This document shows, piece by piece, positions 8,014 to 16,766 of a stretch of DNA of 64,000 nucleotides. The notes beneath the pieces are model-generated. The model ran no database searches and was not told the origin of the DNA. It saw nothing but the letters and a program-made list of their open reading frames with translations. How positions within the stretch are numbered: the stretch's first letter is position 1; each line of letters opens with the position of its first letter. The translations under genes were made by a program, and so were the position numbers. This DNA is from Bacillus sp. SORGH_AS_0510. GTDB lineage: Bacteria; Bacillota; Bacilli; Bacillales; Cytobacillaceae. Location: the NCBI RefSeq assembly GCF_030818775.1, contig NZ_JAUTAU010000001.1, forward strand, positions 454,001 through 518,000. The letters run 5' to 3'.

Positions 8014-8268
8014 TTACGCAGTGCGTTTCATGCTTTTTAGAATAAAGCTGACAATGAATACCAGGATTATTGCACCGATGAGAGCCGGAATGATGAAAAA
8101 GCCTCCGACTTCAGGACCCCAGCTTCCTAGTAGGAAGGATCCTAACCATGCACCAATGAATCCTGCAATAATATTTCCAATGATACCTCCTGGCAGGTCA
8201 CGCCCCAAAATAAGTCCAGCAAACCAACCAATAATTCCTCCGATAATTAATGCCCAAATAAATCCCAT
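8014..8268 (-). CDS. GlsB/YeaQ/YmgE-family small stress membrane protein
   Basis: 84 residues, almost entirely hydrophobic, with glycine-rich helices (GGIIGWFAGLILG, GGIIGNIIAGFIGAWLG) typical of the YeaQ/YmgE transglycosylase-associated family. Three membrane segments are likely. GAAAGGAGAG precedes the ATG. A good sigma-B promoter lies at 8318-8342, so the gene is probably in the general stress regulon controlled by the sigB operon at the start of the window. The molecular function of the family is unknown. Confidence 0.85.
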   Translation of the reverse strand: MGFIWALIIGGIIGWFAGLILGRDLPGGIIGNIIAGFIGAWLGSFLLGSWGPEVGGFFIIPALIGAIILVFIVSFILKSMKRTA

Positions 8269-8317
8269 ATGATTTCTCTCCTTTCAAAATTTTAAAGTAA
8301 GTAACTCTGGTTATTAA

Positions 8318-8342
8318 ATACCCGCCGTGGCGGACCTTAAAC
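8318..8342 (-). promoter_or_regulatory. Sigma-B-type promoter for the GlsB-like gene
   Basis: On the minus strand GTTTAA (8342-8337) and GGGTAT (8323-8318) are 13 bases apart, a full match to both consensus hexamers. Confidence 0.85.
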
Positions 8343-8362
8343 CAACAATTTTAGATTTTTTT

Positions 8363-8716
8363 TTAGACGATATCTCTATTATGTTGCACTCTCTCACGCA
8401 AGCGTGCAGCCGGGGGAGTGGCGCCCGTTTTTAATGCTTTCTGGCAGGCTTTTAATTCTGAGGTGAACTTGTTGAAGCCCTCCAGATTGCGTTCATCCAG
8501 GCAAGTGTCGATTTTCCTCTTTAATAAACTAATCTTAAAAATCAATTCAGTTTGCCGCTTTTGCTCTGCGTGATAGATCTCTTTCCATTTCTTCGATTCC
8601 TCCCAGCGATAATCGCTGAGCTTCGATAAGCGACAACCGCACTTACACAGTGTTTCATTCATATTAATGACGTAAAATTCGGCGTTCCCACAGTTTTTGC
8701 ATAAAAGTTTCCTCAT
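8363..8716 (-). CDS. Zinc-ribbon protein of unknown function
   Basis: 117 residues. The N-terminus has four cysteines in CKNCGN and CKCGCR that can bind zinc. A helical middle follows, with IDTCLDERNLEGFNKFTSEL (about residues 69-88), which resembles the IDEAL domain seen in small Bacillus regulators. GGAGGTGTATTTAAT precedes the ATG. A sigma-B-like promoter lies at 8777-8802. I do not recognise a named orthologue; the IDEAL similarity is by eye and uncertain. Confidence 0.75.
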   Translation of the reverse strand: MRKLLCKNCGNAEFYVINMNETLCKCGCRLSKLSDYRWEESKKWKEIYHAEQKRQTELIFKISLLKRKIDTCLDERNLEGFNKFTSELKACQKALKTGATPPAARLRERVQHNRDIV

Positions 8717-8776
8717 ATTAAATACACCTCCATTTAGATTGAAGCATATAGCTCGTCTGTAAAATCTATTAGGTAT

Positions 8777-8802
8777 ATACCCACGGTCGATTCATTTGTA
8801 AC
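8777..8802 (-). promoter_or_regulatory. Possible sigma-B promoter for the zinc-ribbon gene
   Basis: Minus strand GTTACA (8802-8797), 14 bases, then GGGTAT (8782-8777). The -10 is perfect and the -35 has two mismatches. It is back to back with a second candidate on the plus strand. Confidence 0.6.
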
Positions 8803-8827
8803 CATGCAAAAATTTTTAGAATAATAG

Positions 8828-8853
8828 GTTTCATTTTTTCAGGATGCGGTTAT
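8828..8853 (+). promoter_or_regulatory. Possible sigma-B promoter for the YflT-like gene
   Basis: GTTTCA (8828-8833), 14 bases, then GGTTAT (8848-8853): one mismatch in each hexamer. It lies 69 bases before the start of a predicted general stress protein gene. Confidence 0.6.
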
Positions 8854-8921
8854 ATAGCAAGTAGAACGACAAGCTGCTGGTGAACAAGGCAGCTCCAACA
8901 AATCACAAGGAGGAGACTACT

Positions 8922-9248
8922 ATGGAAACAGTAAAAGTCGTTGAAAATGGTGTACAAGCAAAGCAGGAAATTGAACATTTAATGACACAAGGGTTTACAA
9001 AGGATGACATTTATTTATTGGCACATGATAAAAACCGCTCGGAGCATCTGGCGGACGGATTGGACCTTAACGATGTGGGTGTCGCCGAACAAGGCTTGTT
9101 TGAAAGGATGGCCAATGTGTTTCGTTCACGTGGAGATGAATTGCGCTCGAAGCTGGAGTCACTAGGCCTGTCACAGGAAGAAGCTGAGCGTTATGAGAAA
9201 GAGATGGATTACGGCCGAGTAGTTGTTGTAGCATCCAAATCTGCATGA
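8922..9248 (+). CDS. General stress protein 17M-like (YflT family)
   Basis: 108 residues in the YflT/heat-induced stress protein family. The N-terminal VKVVENGVQAKQEIEHLMTQGFTKDDIYLLAHD pattern is typical and the C-terminus ends in a short beta strand (GRVVVVAS). The B. subtilis relative belongs to the sigma-B regulon, and a sigma-B-like promoter is present here at 8828. I chose the ATG at 8922 because AAGGAGGAG at 8908 is correctly spaced; the frame extends upstream without such a site. The function is not known biochemically. Confidence 0.85.
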   Translation: METVKVVENGVQAKQEIEHLMTQGFTKDDIYLLAHDKNRSEHLADGLDLNDVGVAEQGLFERMANVFRSRGDELRSKLESLGLSQEEAERYEKEMDYGRVVVVASKSA

Positions 9249-9259
9249 GTTGAACATAT

Positions 9260-9298
9260 GATAGGAAGCAAAAGTGTGGGTCTTTTGTTTCCTATCGA
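9260..9298 (+). terminator. Hairpin after the YflT-like gene
   Basis: GATAGGAAGCAAAAG pairs with CTTTTGTTTCCTATC around a 7-base loop. There is no T run, so it may stabilise the transcript end rather than terminate it. Confidence 0.5.
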
Positions 9299-9351
9299 TT
9301 CCCTAATATTTAAAAGATGGGTTAATGGAGAAAATTGATACTTTTTAAACT

Positions 9352-9377
9352 CTGTTGGTTGAAGAGGAAATCAACAG
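9352..9377. repeat. Internally deleted MITE-like element (mini copy E)
   Basis: CTGTTGGTT, eight bases, then AATCAACAG: the two ends of the 132-bp element fused with the middle missing. It is preceded by TTTTTAAACT, the same flank seen before the full copy at 22478. Confidence 0.6.
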
Positions 9378-9414
9378 GCCATTTTATAGGAATAAAACAA
9401 AGGAGAGGATTAAG

Positions 9415-9594
9415 ATGAAATTTTCAAATTTAAGCTTGGAGAAATTAGTAGGAGCCCGTGAGCGCGCACGTCGTAAAGTACGATCAGACCACAACCTGGA
9501 GCAGCATTTCGAAACACCAATCATTCACCGTGAGATTCAAGGAGAACGAGTGTATGTCCCATTAAACCTACATCGAGTATGGAATGAAGCGTAA
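9415..9594 (+). CDS. Small basic hypothetical protein
   Basis: 59 residues, rich in arginine near residues 14-23 (GARERARRKVRSDHN), with no membrane segment. The ATG at 9415 follows AAGGAGAGGATTAAG; upstream in-frame codons are inside a repeat remnant and are not credible. It is followed by a strong hairpin terminator. I do not recognise the family. Position among stress genes hints at, but does not prove, a stress role. Confidence 0.7.
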   Translation: MKFSNLSLEKLVGARERARRKVRSDHNLEQHFETPIIHREIQGERVYVPLNLHRVWNEA

Positions 9595-9612
9595 ATTAAT
9601 GAATCTAACACC

Positions 9613-9676
9613 AAACTAGCTGCCTAAATCCCGTTAAAAGAAGTATGAACGGAATTTAGGCAGTTAGTTTGTTTTT
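9613..9676 (+). terminator. Strong terminator
   Basis: AAACTAGCTGCCTAAAT and ATTTAGGCAGTTAGTTT pair, with an inner CCGTT/AACGG stem, followed by GTTTTT. Confidence 0.85.
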
Positions 9677-9784
9677 CACATTTTAGACACATTTAAAAAG
9701 GATTTTTAAAAAAGTAGAAACTGTTATATCTTTCCTTCGTCTATATGTTAGAATTATCTTTGTGTGAAAAAAGGGGGTAGCAGA

Positions 9785-10024
9785 ATGATAAATGATTTTG
9801 GGCAAGTAGCGTTAGTCAGCATCCTGTCACATTTGGTGTTCATCGCCTTAGTATGGTGGGCCCTGCAGTCTATTCGCTTAGATAAGCTGATCAAGCCGAA
9901 CCATGTGTTTCAAGCGCGGCTTCTCTACATATTATTAGCCATTTTCATCGGGTCGTCTGTTAGTAACTTTTTCCTGGATTATCTCCAATGGTCAAGGCAA
10001 CTGCCGTTAATCTTCAATAATTAG
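9785..10024 (+). CDS. ywzB: YwzB-family membrane protein (DUF1146)
   Basis: 79 residues with two membrane helices (about 7-27 and 47-67), very similar to B. subtilis YwzB including SHLVFIALVWWALQ and a C-terminal DYLQWSRQLPLIF. The ATG at 9785 follows AAAAAGGGGGT. It sits before ywmB and murAA, the standard Bacillus order. Function is unknown; the linkage suggests an envelope role. Confidence 0.88.
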   Translation: MINDFGQVALVSILSHLVFIALVWWALQSIRLDKLIKPNHVFQARLLYILLAIFIGSSVSNFFLDYLQWSRQLPLIFNN

Positions 10025-10275
10025 CTGCGTTTGGAAAAATATGATAGAAATACTATTTGTGTACAGCCCAATTGGTAAAAATTTAGGTCTTCATACATGT
10101 TCCCATTTGTCGATATTTTGAGTACAATCATCTTTATGTGGAAAGCTAAGGTTGTCTCACTTAGGAACTTGTCTCATTTTTCAGGGAAGTTTTAGAACTT
10201 GTCTAAATGTGACGACAATTCCCAAGTATGCTCACCCGCTACCTGGTAACAATGGTAGTAAGGGGGAGTAGAGAG

Positions 10276-11067
10276 ATGAAAAGATATCGTAACTTTTTTT
10301 TATCAATGATGACAATTTTGAGTTTGACCCTGGTTGTTTTCGGGTACAAAACAACTGAAGCAAATGGGTACGGTGCTTTAACACGTTTCCAAGTGAATCC
10401 GACGGGTGCAGAGGATTTGGCAAAAATCGGTTCTGTTTTTCAAGCAGAACATATTTTGCTCGATGAATGGTCTTTTTATGCAAGAGAAAAAATGACCGGC
10501 ATCCAAAGTGAGCAGGACGTGAAGGAATACGCCGAAAAACTTCAGGAAAAGTTCCCGAATTGGGATTGGTCGATTAAAAATACCAGCCAAAAATGGGAAG
10601 TAACAGCAGTATCTCCAACATCAAAACACCACAACGAAATGCTTCAAATTATGGCAACCCACACAAAACAACCTGTTAATGCGTATATAGTTTATAGTGT
10701 CAGTGGAAAAGAGTGGAATAAGGCGATAGCGGCCGAATTCACTACGAAGGAATTTAAAAGTAGGCTATCCGACATATTTCGTGAAAAACCTACAGTTTTT
10801 TCTTGTATGAAAGGCGTTTTCAGTGATAAGATTGATACGGCTTTACCTACAACAGTAAGGAATTTACTGTCAGATTTCCATGCAACAGAAGTCGAAGCGT
10901 TAAAAGAGGAGACTTTCATGTCTGTTTCGGCGAATTCGCCGATGTTTACTGGCTCCATAGAAGATCAAAGAGATAACATGAATTTACAAATTGGCATACG
11001 CTCCGAAGGATTGGGCGGAAAGACTACCCTTGTAGTTGGCACACCCATCATAACGATTGAATATTAA
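10276..11067 (+). CDS. ywmB: YwmB-family secreted protein
   Basis: 263 residues with an N-terminal signal or anchor segment (about 6-26: [18 protein letters not shown]) and the DUF1779/TATA-box-binding-like fold expected for YwmB. It lies between ywzB and murAA as in B. subtilis. The ATG at 10276 follows AAGGGGGAGTAGAGAG; an in-frame ATG at 10228 has no good site. The protein is exported or membrane-attached; its role is unknown. A 250-base leader precedes it, in which I see no clear gene. Confidence 0.85.
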   Translation: MKRYRNFFLSMMTILSLTLVVFGYKTTEANGYGALTRFQVNPTGAEDLAKIGSVFQAEHILLDEWSFYAREKMTGIQSEQDVKEYAEKLQEKFPNWDWSIKNTSQKWEVTAVSPTSKHHNEMLQIMATHTKQPVNAYIVYSVSGKEWNKAIAAEFTTKEFKSRLSDIFREKPTVFSCMKGVFSDKIDTALPTTVRNLLSDFHATEVEALKEETFMSVSANSPMFTGSIEDQRDNMNLQIGIRSEGLGGKTTLVVGTPIITIEY

Positions 11068-11099
11068 TATAGAGAAAATGGACGCGGAGGGGAATACTC

Positions 11100-12410
11100 T
11101 TGGAAAAGATCATCGTCCGCGGCGGACAAAGGCTTACAGGAACGGTGAAAGTGGAAGGCGCAAAGAATGCCGTTCTGCCTGTTATCGCTGCAACATTATT
11201 AGCAAGTGATGGAAAAAGTGTGATACGTGATGTACCTACACTCTCCGATGTATATACAATTAATGAAGTTTTACGCAACTTAAATGCTGAAGTCGTCTTC
11301 GAAAACAATACAGTTGTCGTCGATGCATCCAGAGAGTTGAAAGTGGAGGCGCCATTCGAATATGTTCGTAAAATGCGCGCGTCTGTTCTAGTCATGGGAT
11401 CTTTATTAGCACGTAACGGCCGTGCAAGAGTCGCTTTACCTGGCGGCTGTGCAATCGGATCTCGTCCAATCGACCAGCACTTAAAGGGCTTTGAAGCCAT
11501 GGGTGCAACGGTGAAGGTTGGAAATGGCTTTATCGAAGCGGAAGTAGATGGCCGCTTAAAGGGAGCTAAGATTTACTTGGATTTCCCAAGTGTTGGTGCT
11601 ACAGAGAACATCATGATGGCAGCCACTCTTGCGCAGGGTACAACCATCATTGAGAACGTCGCAAAAGAACCAGAGATCGTGGATCTGGCTAATTTCTTGA
11701 ATAAAATGGGCGCTAAAGTAAGAGGCGCAGGTACGGGCACGCTTCGTATTGAAGGTGTCGATGTGCTATTTGGTGCTGACCACAACATTATTCCTGACCG
11801 TATCGAAGCAGGTACCTTCATGGTAGCTTCTGCGATTACTCGCGGTAATGTATTGGTAAAGGGTGCTGTTCCGGAACACTTATCTTCTCTTATTGCAAAA
11901 ATGGAAGAGATGGGTGTGGAAATCATCGAGGAAGAGGATGGCGTACGTGTAATCGGTCCTGACAAGTTAAAGGCCGTTGACATCAAGACGATGCCGCATC
12001 CTGGTTTCCCAACGGATATGCAGTCCCAAATGATGGCATTATTGCTTCGTGCGGATGGTACATCTATGATTACGGAAACGGTATTTGAAAACCGTTTTAT
12101 GCACGTAGAAGAGTTCCGTCGCATGAATGCGGATATCAAAATTGAAGGCCGTTCCGTTATTTTAAATGGTCCTTCTAATTTACAAGGTGCAGAAGTAGCA
12201 GCAACGGACCTTCGTGCAGCAGCTGCGCTGATCTTAACTGGTTTAGTGTCAGATGGCGTAACTCGCGTGACTGAGTTAAAGCACTTAGACCGCGGCTATG
12301 TGAACTTCCACGGTAAACTAATGGCTCTTGGCGCTGACATTGAACGCGTCAAAGAAGCAGATGAAATTTTCGTCGCAGAGGAAAAATTCGTCTCCGACAT
12401 GAACGCATAA
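11100..12410 (+). CDS. murAA: UDP-N-acetylglucosamine 1-carboxyvinyltransferase MurAA
   Basis: A 436-residue enzyme for the first committed step of peptidoglycan synthesis: transfer of enolpyruvate from PEP to UDP-GlcNAc. The catalytic cysteine is Cys117 in [11 protein letters not shown], so it should be fosfomycin-sensitive. Sequence is nearly collinear with B. subtilis MurAA. The start is a TTG at 11100 after GCGGAGGGG; it begins EKIIVRGGQ as in orthologues. The 32-base gap from ywmB suggests cotranscription. A clear terminator follows. Confidence 0.96.
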   Translation: MEKIIVRGGQRLTGTVKVEGAKNAVLPVIAATLLASDGKSVIRDVPTLSDVYTINEVLRNLNAEVVFENNTVVVDASRELKVEAPFEYVRKMRASVLVMGSLLARNGRARVALPGGCAIGSRPIDQHLKGFEAMGATVKVGNGFIEAEVDGRLKGAKIYLDFPSVGATENIMMAATLAQGTTIIENVAKEPEIVDLANFLNKMGAKVRGAGTGTLRIEGVDVLFGADHNIIPDRIEAGTFMVASAITRGNVLVKGAVPEHLSSLIAKMEEMGVEIIEEEDGVRVIGPDKLKAVDIKTMPHPGFPTDMQSQMMALLLRADGTSMITETVFENRFMHVEEFRRMNADIKIEGRSVILNGPSNLQGAEVAATDLRAAAALILTGLVSDGVTRVTELKHLDRGYVNFHGKLMALGADIERVKEADEIFVAEEKFVSDMNA

Positions 12411-12429
12411 TGATTTGAACAAAGACAAC

Positions 12430-12461
12430 GGACCCTGATGGATATCAGGGTCTGTTTTTTT
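12430..12461 (+). terminator. murAA terminator
   Basis: GACCCTGA tggata TCAGGGTC followed by TGTTTTTTT. Confidence 0.88.
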
Positions 12462-12477
12462 GTGCTTAGGCGTAGAG

Positions 12478-12580
12478 TGGTCTCAGGCACCCTTCGTAGA
12501 CACTTGTCTATGTGGGATGGACAAGGTGGTAGTTGTGGTGGCAGATACCGTTCGTGGACATTTGTGTGTGGGGGGTGGAC
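12478..12580 (+). repeat. Degenerate GTGTCAGGCACC-family element
   Basis: Contains GTCTCAGGCACCCTTCGTAG followed by GACACTTGTC and, further on, CCGTTCGTGGACATTTGTG. It matches the left end and internal words of intact copies (16618, 35390) but has no clean right end. It occupies most of the gap between murAA and spoIID. Confidence 0.6.
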
Positions 12581-12754
12581 GCTGGGTTTGGTGAAGGGTT
12601 TGTGTTCCTGCTTGAAGCTTGTTAGCAGTCAGGGATGGAGTTCATTTTTCAAAAAGTTTGTGTAATAAATGCTTGTCCGCTTCCATATGATGAATTGAGA
12701 CGCAACCCGGCTGGTATGTGCCGGATGTGAATTTGACAAACTGGAGGCACACTC

Positions 12755-13789
12755 ATGAAAAAAATCAAACCACTCATCGTACTAGCGACACTTCTCATTG
12801 CCCTGACTTTAGTTGTTCCTGCTGTCCTTGTCCTGCCGTTCTCGGATGAACACAAGGCGAGCGGAAAATTAGGTGAAGAATTGAAAAAGACCTCGAACAA
12901 TGAGGCGCAGGCGTCCTCTACGGCGGATATGGCGGTCGAAGTAGCGGTGTTCCGTTCCGCGAAATCAAAGATTGAGAAAGTGAATTTAGAAGATTACCTC
13001 GTTGGTGTGGTGGCAGCAGAGATGCCGGCTGACTTTAAAGAGGAAGCGCTCAAGGCTCAGGCCCTCACAGCGAGAACGTATATTGTGAAGAGATTGGTCA
13101 GTAAGGATACGCTAGGGGCGCCAAAAGGAGCGCAGGTTACGGATACGGTGATTCACCAGGTCTACAAGAGTGATGAGGAGTTGAGAAGGGCGTGGGGCAC
13201 GGATTATGACTGGAAGATGAAGAAGGTGCTTGAGGCGGTCCGCTCGACGGCTGGGCAGATTTTAACTTATAAGGGAGAGGCGATTCAGGCTACATTTTTC
13301 TCAACAAGCAATGGGTACACGGAGAATTCGGAGGATTATTGGGGTGGGAACATTCCGTATTTAAAAAGTGTGTCGAGCCCGTGGGATAAGAAGTCACCGA
13401 AGTTTAACAGCCAAAAGGTGATGACTGTAAAGGAGTTTGAAGCGAAGCTGGGCGTGAAGGTGGGCGCAGGTTCACAGATTGGGAAGATTGTGGAGCGCAC
13501 GACGGGTAAACGTGTGGCGAAGGTTGATTTTAGTGGGAAAGTGCTGTCGGGGAAGGATATTCGCGAGAAGCTCGATCTCCGGTCGTCGGATTTCGCCTGG
13601 GAGCGGAAGGGTGCGAATATTGTAATCACGACGAAGGGCTTCGGTCACGGCGTGGGGATGAGTCAGTACGGAGCCAACGGGATGGCGGAGGAAGGCAAGA
13701 ATTATAAGGATATTGTGAAGCACTATTACCAAGGTGTTGAGATTACGTCGGCGGATAGTTTGATGGCGACGATAACGGCGCAGAAGTAG
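12755..13789 (+). CDS. spoIID: Stage II sporulation protein D, peptidoglycan lytic transglycosylase
   Basis: 344 residues with an N-terminal membrane anchor (about 8-29) and the SpoIID/LytB domain (about 72-335). Conserved segments include [40 protein letters not shown] and [22 protein letters not shown]. In the mother cell SpoIID cleaves glycan strands during engulfment together with SpoIIM and SpoIIP. GGAGGCACACTC precedes the ATG. A sequence CATATGAT at about 12684 resembles a sigma-E -10, but I could not place a convincing -35. Late codons are unusually G-rich compared with murAA. Confidence 0.95.
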   Translation: MKKIKPLIVLATLLIALTLVVPAVLVLPFSDEHKASGKLGEELKKTSNNEAQASSTADMAVEVAVFRSAKSKIEKVNLEDYLVGVVAAEMPADFKEEALKAQALTARTYIVKRLVSKDTLGAPKGAQVTDTVIHQVYKSDEELRRAWGTDYDWKMKKVLEAVRSTAGQILTYKGEAIQATFFSTSNGYTENSEDYWGGNIPYLKSVSSPWDKKSPKFNSQKVMTVKEFEAKLGVKVGAGSQIGKIVERTTGKRVAKVDFSGKVLSGKDIREKLDLRSSDFAWERKGANIVITTKGFGHGVGMSQYGANGMAEEGKNYKDIVKHYYQGVEITSADSLMATITAQK

Positions 13790-13803
13790 TTGGTGTGTGG
13801 GGA

Positions 13804-13829
13804 GCCAGGCTAGGGGGCCTGGCTTTTTT
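13804..13829 (+). terminator. spoIID terminator
   Basis: GCCAGGC taggggg... GCCTGGC followed by TTTTTTG; the stem is the same as at 4804. Confidence 0.8.
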
Positions 13830-13931
13830 GTGTGGTTGATACCTTGTTCATAGTGGACGATACAGGGTTAGGGTCTCTTAATAGTATGTGGGGAGGTCGC
13901 TCAGCTTAATTTGAGGGTTGAGTTTTGGGGG

Positions 13932-14028
13932 GAGTGGCCGATAAGTTGTTGGTAGTGGCCGAAAATAGGTGGAAAGTGGCCGATAAATTTAGAAAGTGGC
14001 CGATATCCACGAAAAAGTGGCCGATAAC
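13932..14028 (+). repeat. 21-bp-period array, core AGTGGCCGATAA (5 units)
   Basis: GTGGCC starts at 13934, 13955, 13976, 13996 and 14017, giving spacings of 21, 21, 20 and 21. It is followed at about 14053 by ATAAAAAAGGGTGATTTT, the trailer also seen after arrays at 4613 and 36421. It lies between the spoIID terminator and the NERD gene. Confidence 0.85.
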
Positions 14029-14150
14029 GGTTCTCAGTACCAATCAGGGGTTATAAAAAAGGGTGATTTTCACAAAATGGACAAGAAGAGTCAGCCTTTG
14101 GCGGAGGATTTCCCAAAAGAAAGGAGAACTTTTAACAAAAAACGAAGGGA

Positions 14151-15131
14151 ATGATGCAATTGATCGCGAAAGAATGCAAAGTTTCGTTGAGAATTAAAAA
14201 ATATGAGGCGCTTGAGAGAAGGATTCATGCAAATCATCCGATTCGACCCAAATTAGCTGACGAATATCATAAATGGATGGCAGGGTACAAAGGAGAAAAG
14301 TCTTTGGAATTCTACTTGAGTATGCTTCCCGAGGAAAAATATCTAATTTTCCACAATCTTCGCCTTTCACTAGGGAAATACTTTTTTCAAATGGACTACT
14401 TGCTCCTTAGTGCAGCATTTGGCCTGATACTTGAAGTGAAGAATAGGAAAGGAACATACCTTTTTGAAAAATATTTAAATCAGGTCACCATGAAGACCCC
14501 TGAAAAAGAGGAACGAATTAAGAATCCGGTGTTACAAGCAAAGTTACAGGCGAGCAAATTAAAGAAGTGGCTGGCAAAGCACAATTCTCCGGATTTCCCT
14601 ATCCATTATCTTTTTGTAAATAGTAATAACAAGGCAGTCATCCGAACAGAGTCTGGTCACGAACAGATTCTGCGGTATATCTGTAACAGTGAAAGCTTGG
14701 TGGATAAAATAACTCTCATAAGCAACTATGAGAAGAGGGAAATAGTAGACACAAAGACTTTACGTAAACTGAAGCGACTTCTTTTATCCAGTGATACACC
14801 TGAAATTTTCGATATACTAGAACACTTCCAGCTTACTCCCCATGACATCATCACTGGCGTTCAATGTCCCGAGTGCGGCTTTTTATCAATGAATTATAAG
14901 TATGGCAAATGGTCTTGTCCGAACTGCCCTTGTCATTCAAAAACCGCGCATATTCAAGCCATTCGAGATTATTTCCTCTTAATTAAGACCTCGATTACCA
15001 ATTCCGAGCTGCGGAAATTTCTACATATTAAGTCCCCGAAAGTGGCCAATAAAATCCTTAGGCAATTGGATTTACCTTCAGAAGGCACCTTAAAAGGCAG
15101 AATTTATTTTCCAAAAGCAGAATGGTTATAA
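14151..15131 (+). CDS. NERD-domain protein with C-terminal zinc ribbon
   Basis: 326 residues. The NERD (nuclease-related) domain spans about 48-165, with LLLSAAFGLILEVKNRKG carrying the D/E-x-K-like core of PD-(D/E)XK folds. A zinc ribbon follows (CPECGF and CPNCPCH, about 243-264) and the C-terminus looks like a winged helix. NERD proteins are predicted to act on DNA but biochemical data are sparse. The GAAGGGA site is close to ATG 14151; ATG 14154 is an alternative. The stop overlaps the end of the convergent VanZ-like gene by 6 bases. Confidence 0.8.
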   Translation: MMQLIAKECKVSLRIKKYEALERRIHANHPIRPKLADEYHKWMAGYKGEKSLEFYLSMLPEEKYLIFHNLRLSLGKYFFQMDYLLLSAAFGLILEVKNRKGTYLFEKYLNQVTMKTPEKEERIKNPVLQAKLQASKLKKWLAKHNSPDFPIHYLFVNSNNKAVIRTESGHEQILRYICNSESLVDKITLISNYEKREIVDTKTLRKLKRLLLSSDTPEIFDILEHFQLTPHDIITGVQCPECGFLSMNYKYGKWSCPNCPCHSKTAHIQAIRDYFLLIKTSITNSELRKFLHIKSPKVANKILRQLDLPSEGTLKGRIYFPKAEWL

Positions 15132-15545
15132 GCGTTTCAAAACTTTCCCCAGCCGCGGAAATCTCCCAGTAAACAACGCCCCTCTGACAAAGTAAAAACA
15201 CACGCTGATTCCGGTGATGTCTTTGACAAAGTCGAATAGGGTTGCTGAGCGGTAGGGTACGAATGATTGGTGGATTTCGTCGCTGATTCCGTAGATGGCG
15301 GCAAATACGGCGCAGGCGATATTCAGGAATGGCGTAAATGCGCTGCGGCGTGTTAAGAAGGCCAATACTAGTAAAACATAAAAAAAAGCAAATTCTATTA
15401 AATGCAGGGACTCCTTGATGGTTGAGTCAAGGGATGCGTCTGGCAGCTCGACGAAATGGTCGGGTGGCAGGCTGGATTGGATCCAGATGATGGCCATGTA
15501 TGCGAGGGGTAAAGCACGTAACCCCCATTTTAATAGCACTTTCAT
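15126..15545 (-). CDS. VanZ-family membrane protein
   Basis: 139 residues with four likely membrane helices and the VanZ signature SDEIHQSFVPYRSATLFDFVKDITG. VanZ-like proteins in Bacillus are common and of mostly unknown function; in Enterococcus VanZ gives low-level teicoplanin resistance. AGGAGGAAAAAACAT precedes the start. It points away from spoIIQ and converges on the NERD gene. Confidence 0.85.
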   Translation of the reverse strand: MKVLLKWGLRALPLAYMAIIWIQSSLPPDHFVELPDASLDSTIKESLHLIEFAFFYVLLVLAFLTRRSAFTPFLNIACAVFAAIYGISDEIHQSFVPYRSATLFDFVKDITGISVCFYFVRGALFTGRFPRLGKVLKRL

Positions 15546-15689
15546 ATGTTTTTTCCTCCTAATTAAAAAAATTTTTCCCCTTCATGCATAAAAAGAATAA
15601 GGTTGTCGAAAAATAACTCTAAAAAATTTTTTTGGCTTCGTGTATATAATTCTACTTATCTGTTCAGAATGATTGCTGAGGTGATGAAA

Positions 15690-16556
15690 ATGAGAGAGGA
15701 AGAAAACAAACGATCTTCTCAAAGTTCCAGTGTAAAACGCTTTTTCAAAAAGCGTTGGGTATTTCCAGCCATCTATATCGCAAGTGCAGCTATCATTCTG
15801 ACCGCAGTTTTATGGTTCCAAACTAGCAATAGTGCGACAGACAAATACGATTATAAGTCCACTGATCTTGCTGGTAAAAAGAATCAAACACCAGCTGTTG
15901 AAGTTAACAAACCGTTGGAAAACTTCAAGATGCCAGTGGCAAAGGCTGATGACGCAGTCGTAAAAATGAAATTCTATGATTTCCAAGGCAAAGCAGAAGA
16001 CCAGGAAGCAGCATTAGTATTCTACAATAATACGTATGTGCCAAACACTGGGATCGATATCACGATGAAAAACGGCGAAACATTTGATGTTGTTGCATCA
16101 TTAAGTGGTACCGTTACTCGTGTCGATGAAGACGCCGTCCTAGGAAACGTCATTGAAGTAGAGCACGACAAAGGTATTGTAACACAATATCAATCAGTTA
16201 AAGACATTAAGGTTAAGGTTGGCGAAGAAGTAAAACAGGGACAAGTTCTTGCCAAGGCTGGACAAAGCTTGTTCAATGAAAAAGCTGGAACCCATGTACA
16301 TTTTGAAATTCGTAAAGACGGTATTGCTGTAAACCCAACGAATTATTTTGAAAAATCGTTAACGACATTACAGGAAGAAAAGCTTTCGGATGACAATGCA
16401 AGTGATTCAGTCGATAGTCCACAAATCAAGGATGATGAGCAGAAATTAGAAGATCCTGCGAACTCTACCGATGAAAAAAAATCAGGTGATGACAAGTCAT
16501 CTGACGAAAAAACAGACGACGAATCAATGAACTCTACACAAAACAAAAATTCATAA
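15690..16556 (+). CDS. spoIIQ: Forespore engulfment protein SpoIIQ (degenerate LytM)
   Basis: 288 residues: short cytoplasmic tail, one membrane helix (about 23-43), LytM/M23-like domain (about 107-220) and a long acidic Ser/Asp/Lys-rich tail (from about 226). SpoIIQ sits in the forespore membrane and binds SpoIIIAH to zip the membranes during engulfment and build the feeding channel. The first zinc ligand His is replaced (NTGID at 119-123), while HVHFE at 202-206 remains, as in B. subtilis, so it should lack peptidase activity. The ATG at 15690 (MREEE) matches the B. subtilis start and follows TGAGGTGAT. Confidence 0.95.
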   Translation: MREEENKRSSQSSSVKRFFKKRWVFPAIYIASAAIILTAVLWFQTSNSATDKYDYKSTDLAGKKNQTPAVEVNKPLENFKMPVAKADDAVVKMKFYDFQGKAEDQEAALVFYNNTYVPNTGIDITMKNGETFDVVASLSGTVTRVDEDAVLGNVIEVEHDKGIVTQYQSVKDIKVKVGEEVKQGQVLAKAGQSLFNEKAGTHVHFEIRKDGIAVNPTNYFEKSLTTLQEEKLSDDNASDSVDSPQIKDDEQKLEDPANSTDEKKSGDDKSSDEKTDDESMNSTQNKNS

Positions 16557-16577
16557 TAATGAATGTGACCAAAGGGG

Positions 16578-16604
16578 AAGGGGAATCACTTTCCTCTTTT
16601 TTTT
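16578..16604 (+). terminator. spoIIQ terminator
   Basis: AAGGGGAA tcac TTTCCTCTT stem with one G-U pair, then a run of T. Confidence 0.6.
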
Positions 16605-16617
16605 GTCTAGATTTTGG

Positions 16618-16717
16618 GGTGTCAGGCACCACAGAAAGACACTTTCCAACTGGGGTGGACAAAAGGGTGGGGTGTCCTCTCGTAGTGGACAAGTGTCCCC
16701 GAATGGTGCCTGACACC
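16618..16717. repeat. Intact REPIN-like element of the GGTGTCAGGCACC family
   Basis: GGTGTCAGGCACCA at 16618-16631 and its inverse TGGTGCCTGACACC at 16704-16717 bound a 100-bp unit. Inside, GACACTTTCC, GTGGACAA and AGTGGACAAGTGTCC recur. It lies between the spoIIQ terminator and pbpC. Other copies or fragments lie at 12478, 20584, 24270, 26890 and 35390. Confidence 0.8.
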
Positions 16718-16766
16718 CATTTGGTATCCAATTTATGTTAAAATGGGTGTAAAGGGAGGGATTGGT

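Noticed and set aside
12660..12755. Sigma-E promoter for spoIID
   Set aside because: CATATGAT at about 12684 resembles the -10, but no adequate -35 is found at the right spacing.
15642..15671. Sigma-F promoter for spoIIQ, GTATA-N15-GTTCAGAATG
   Set aside because: The spacing fits sigma-F, but transcription would begin inside the ribosome site (15678-15685), so it is not convincing as the main promoter.
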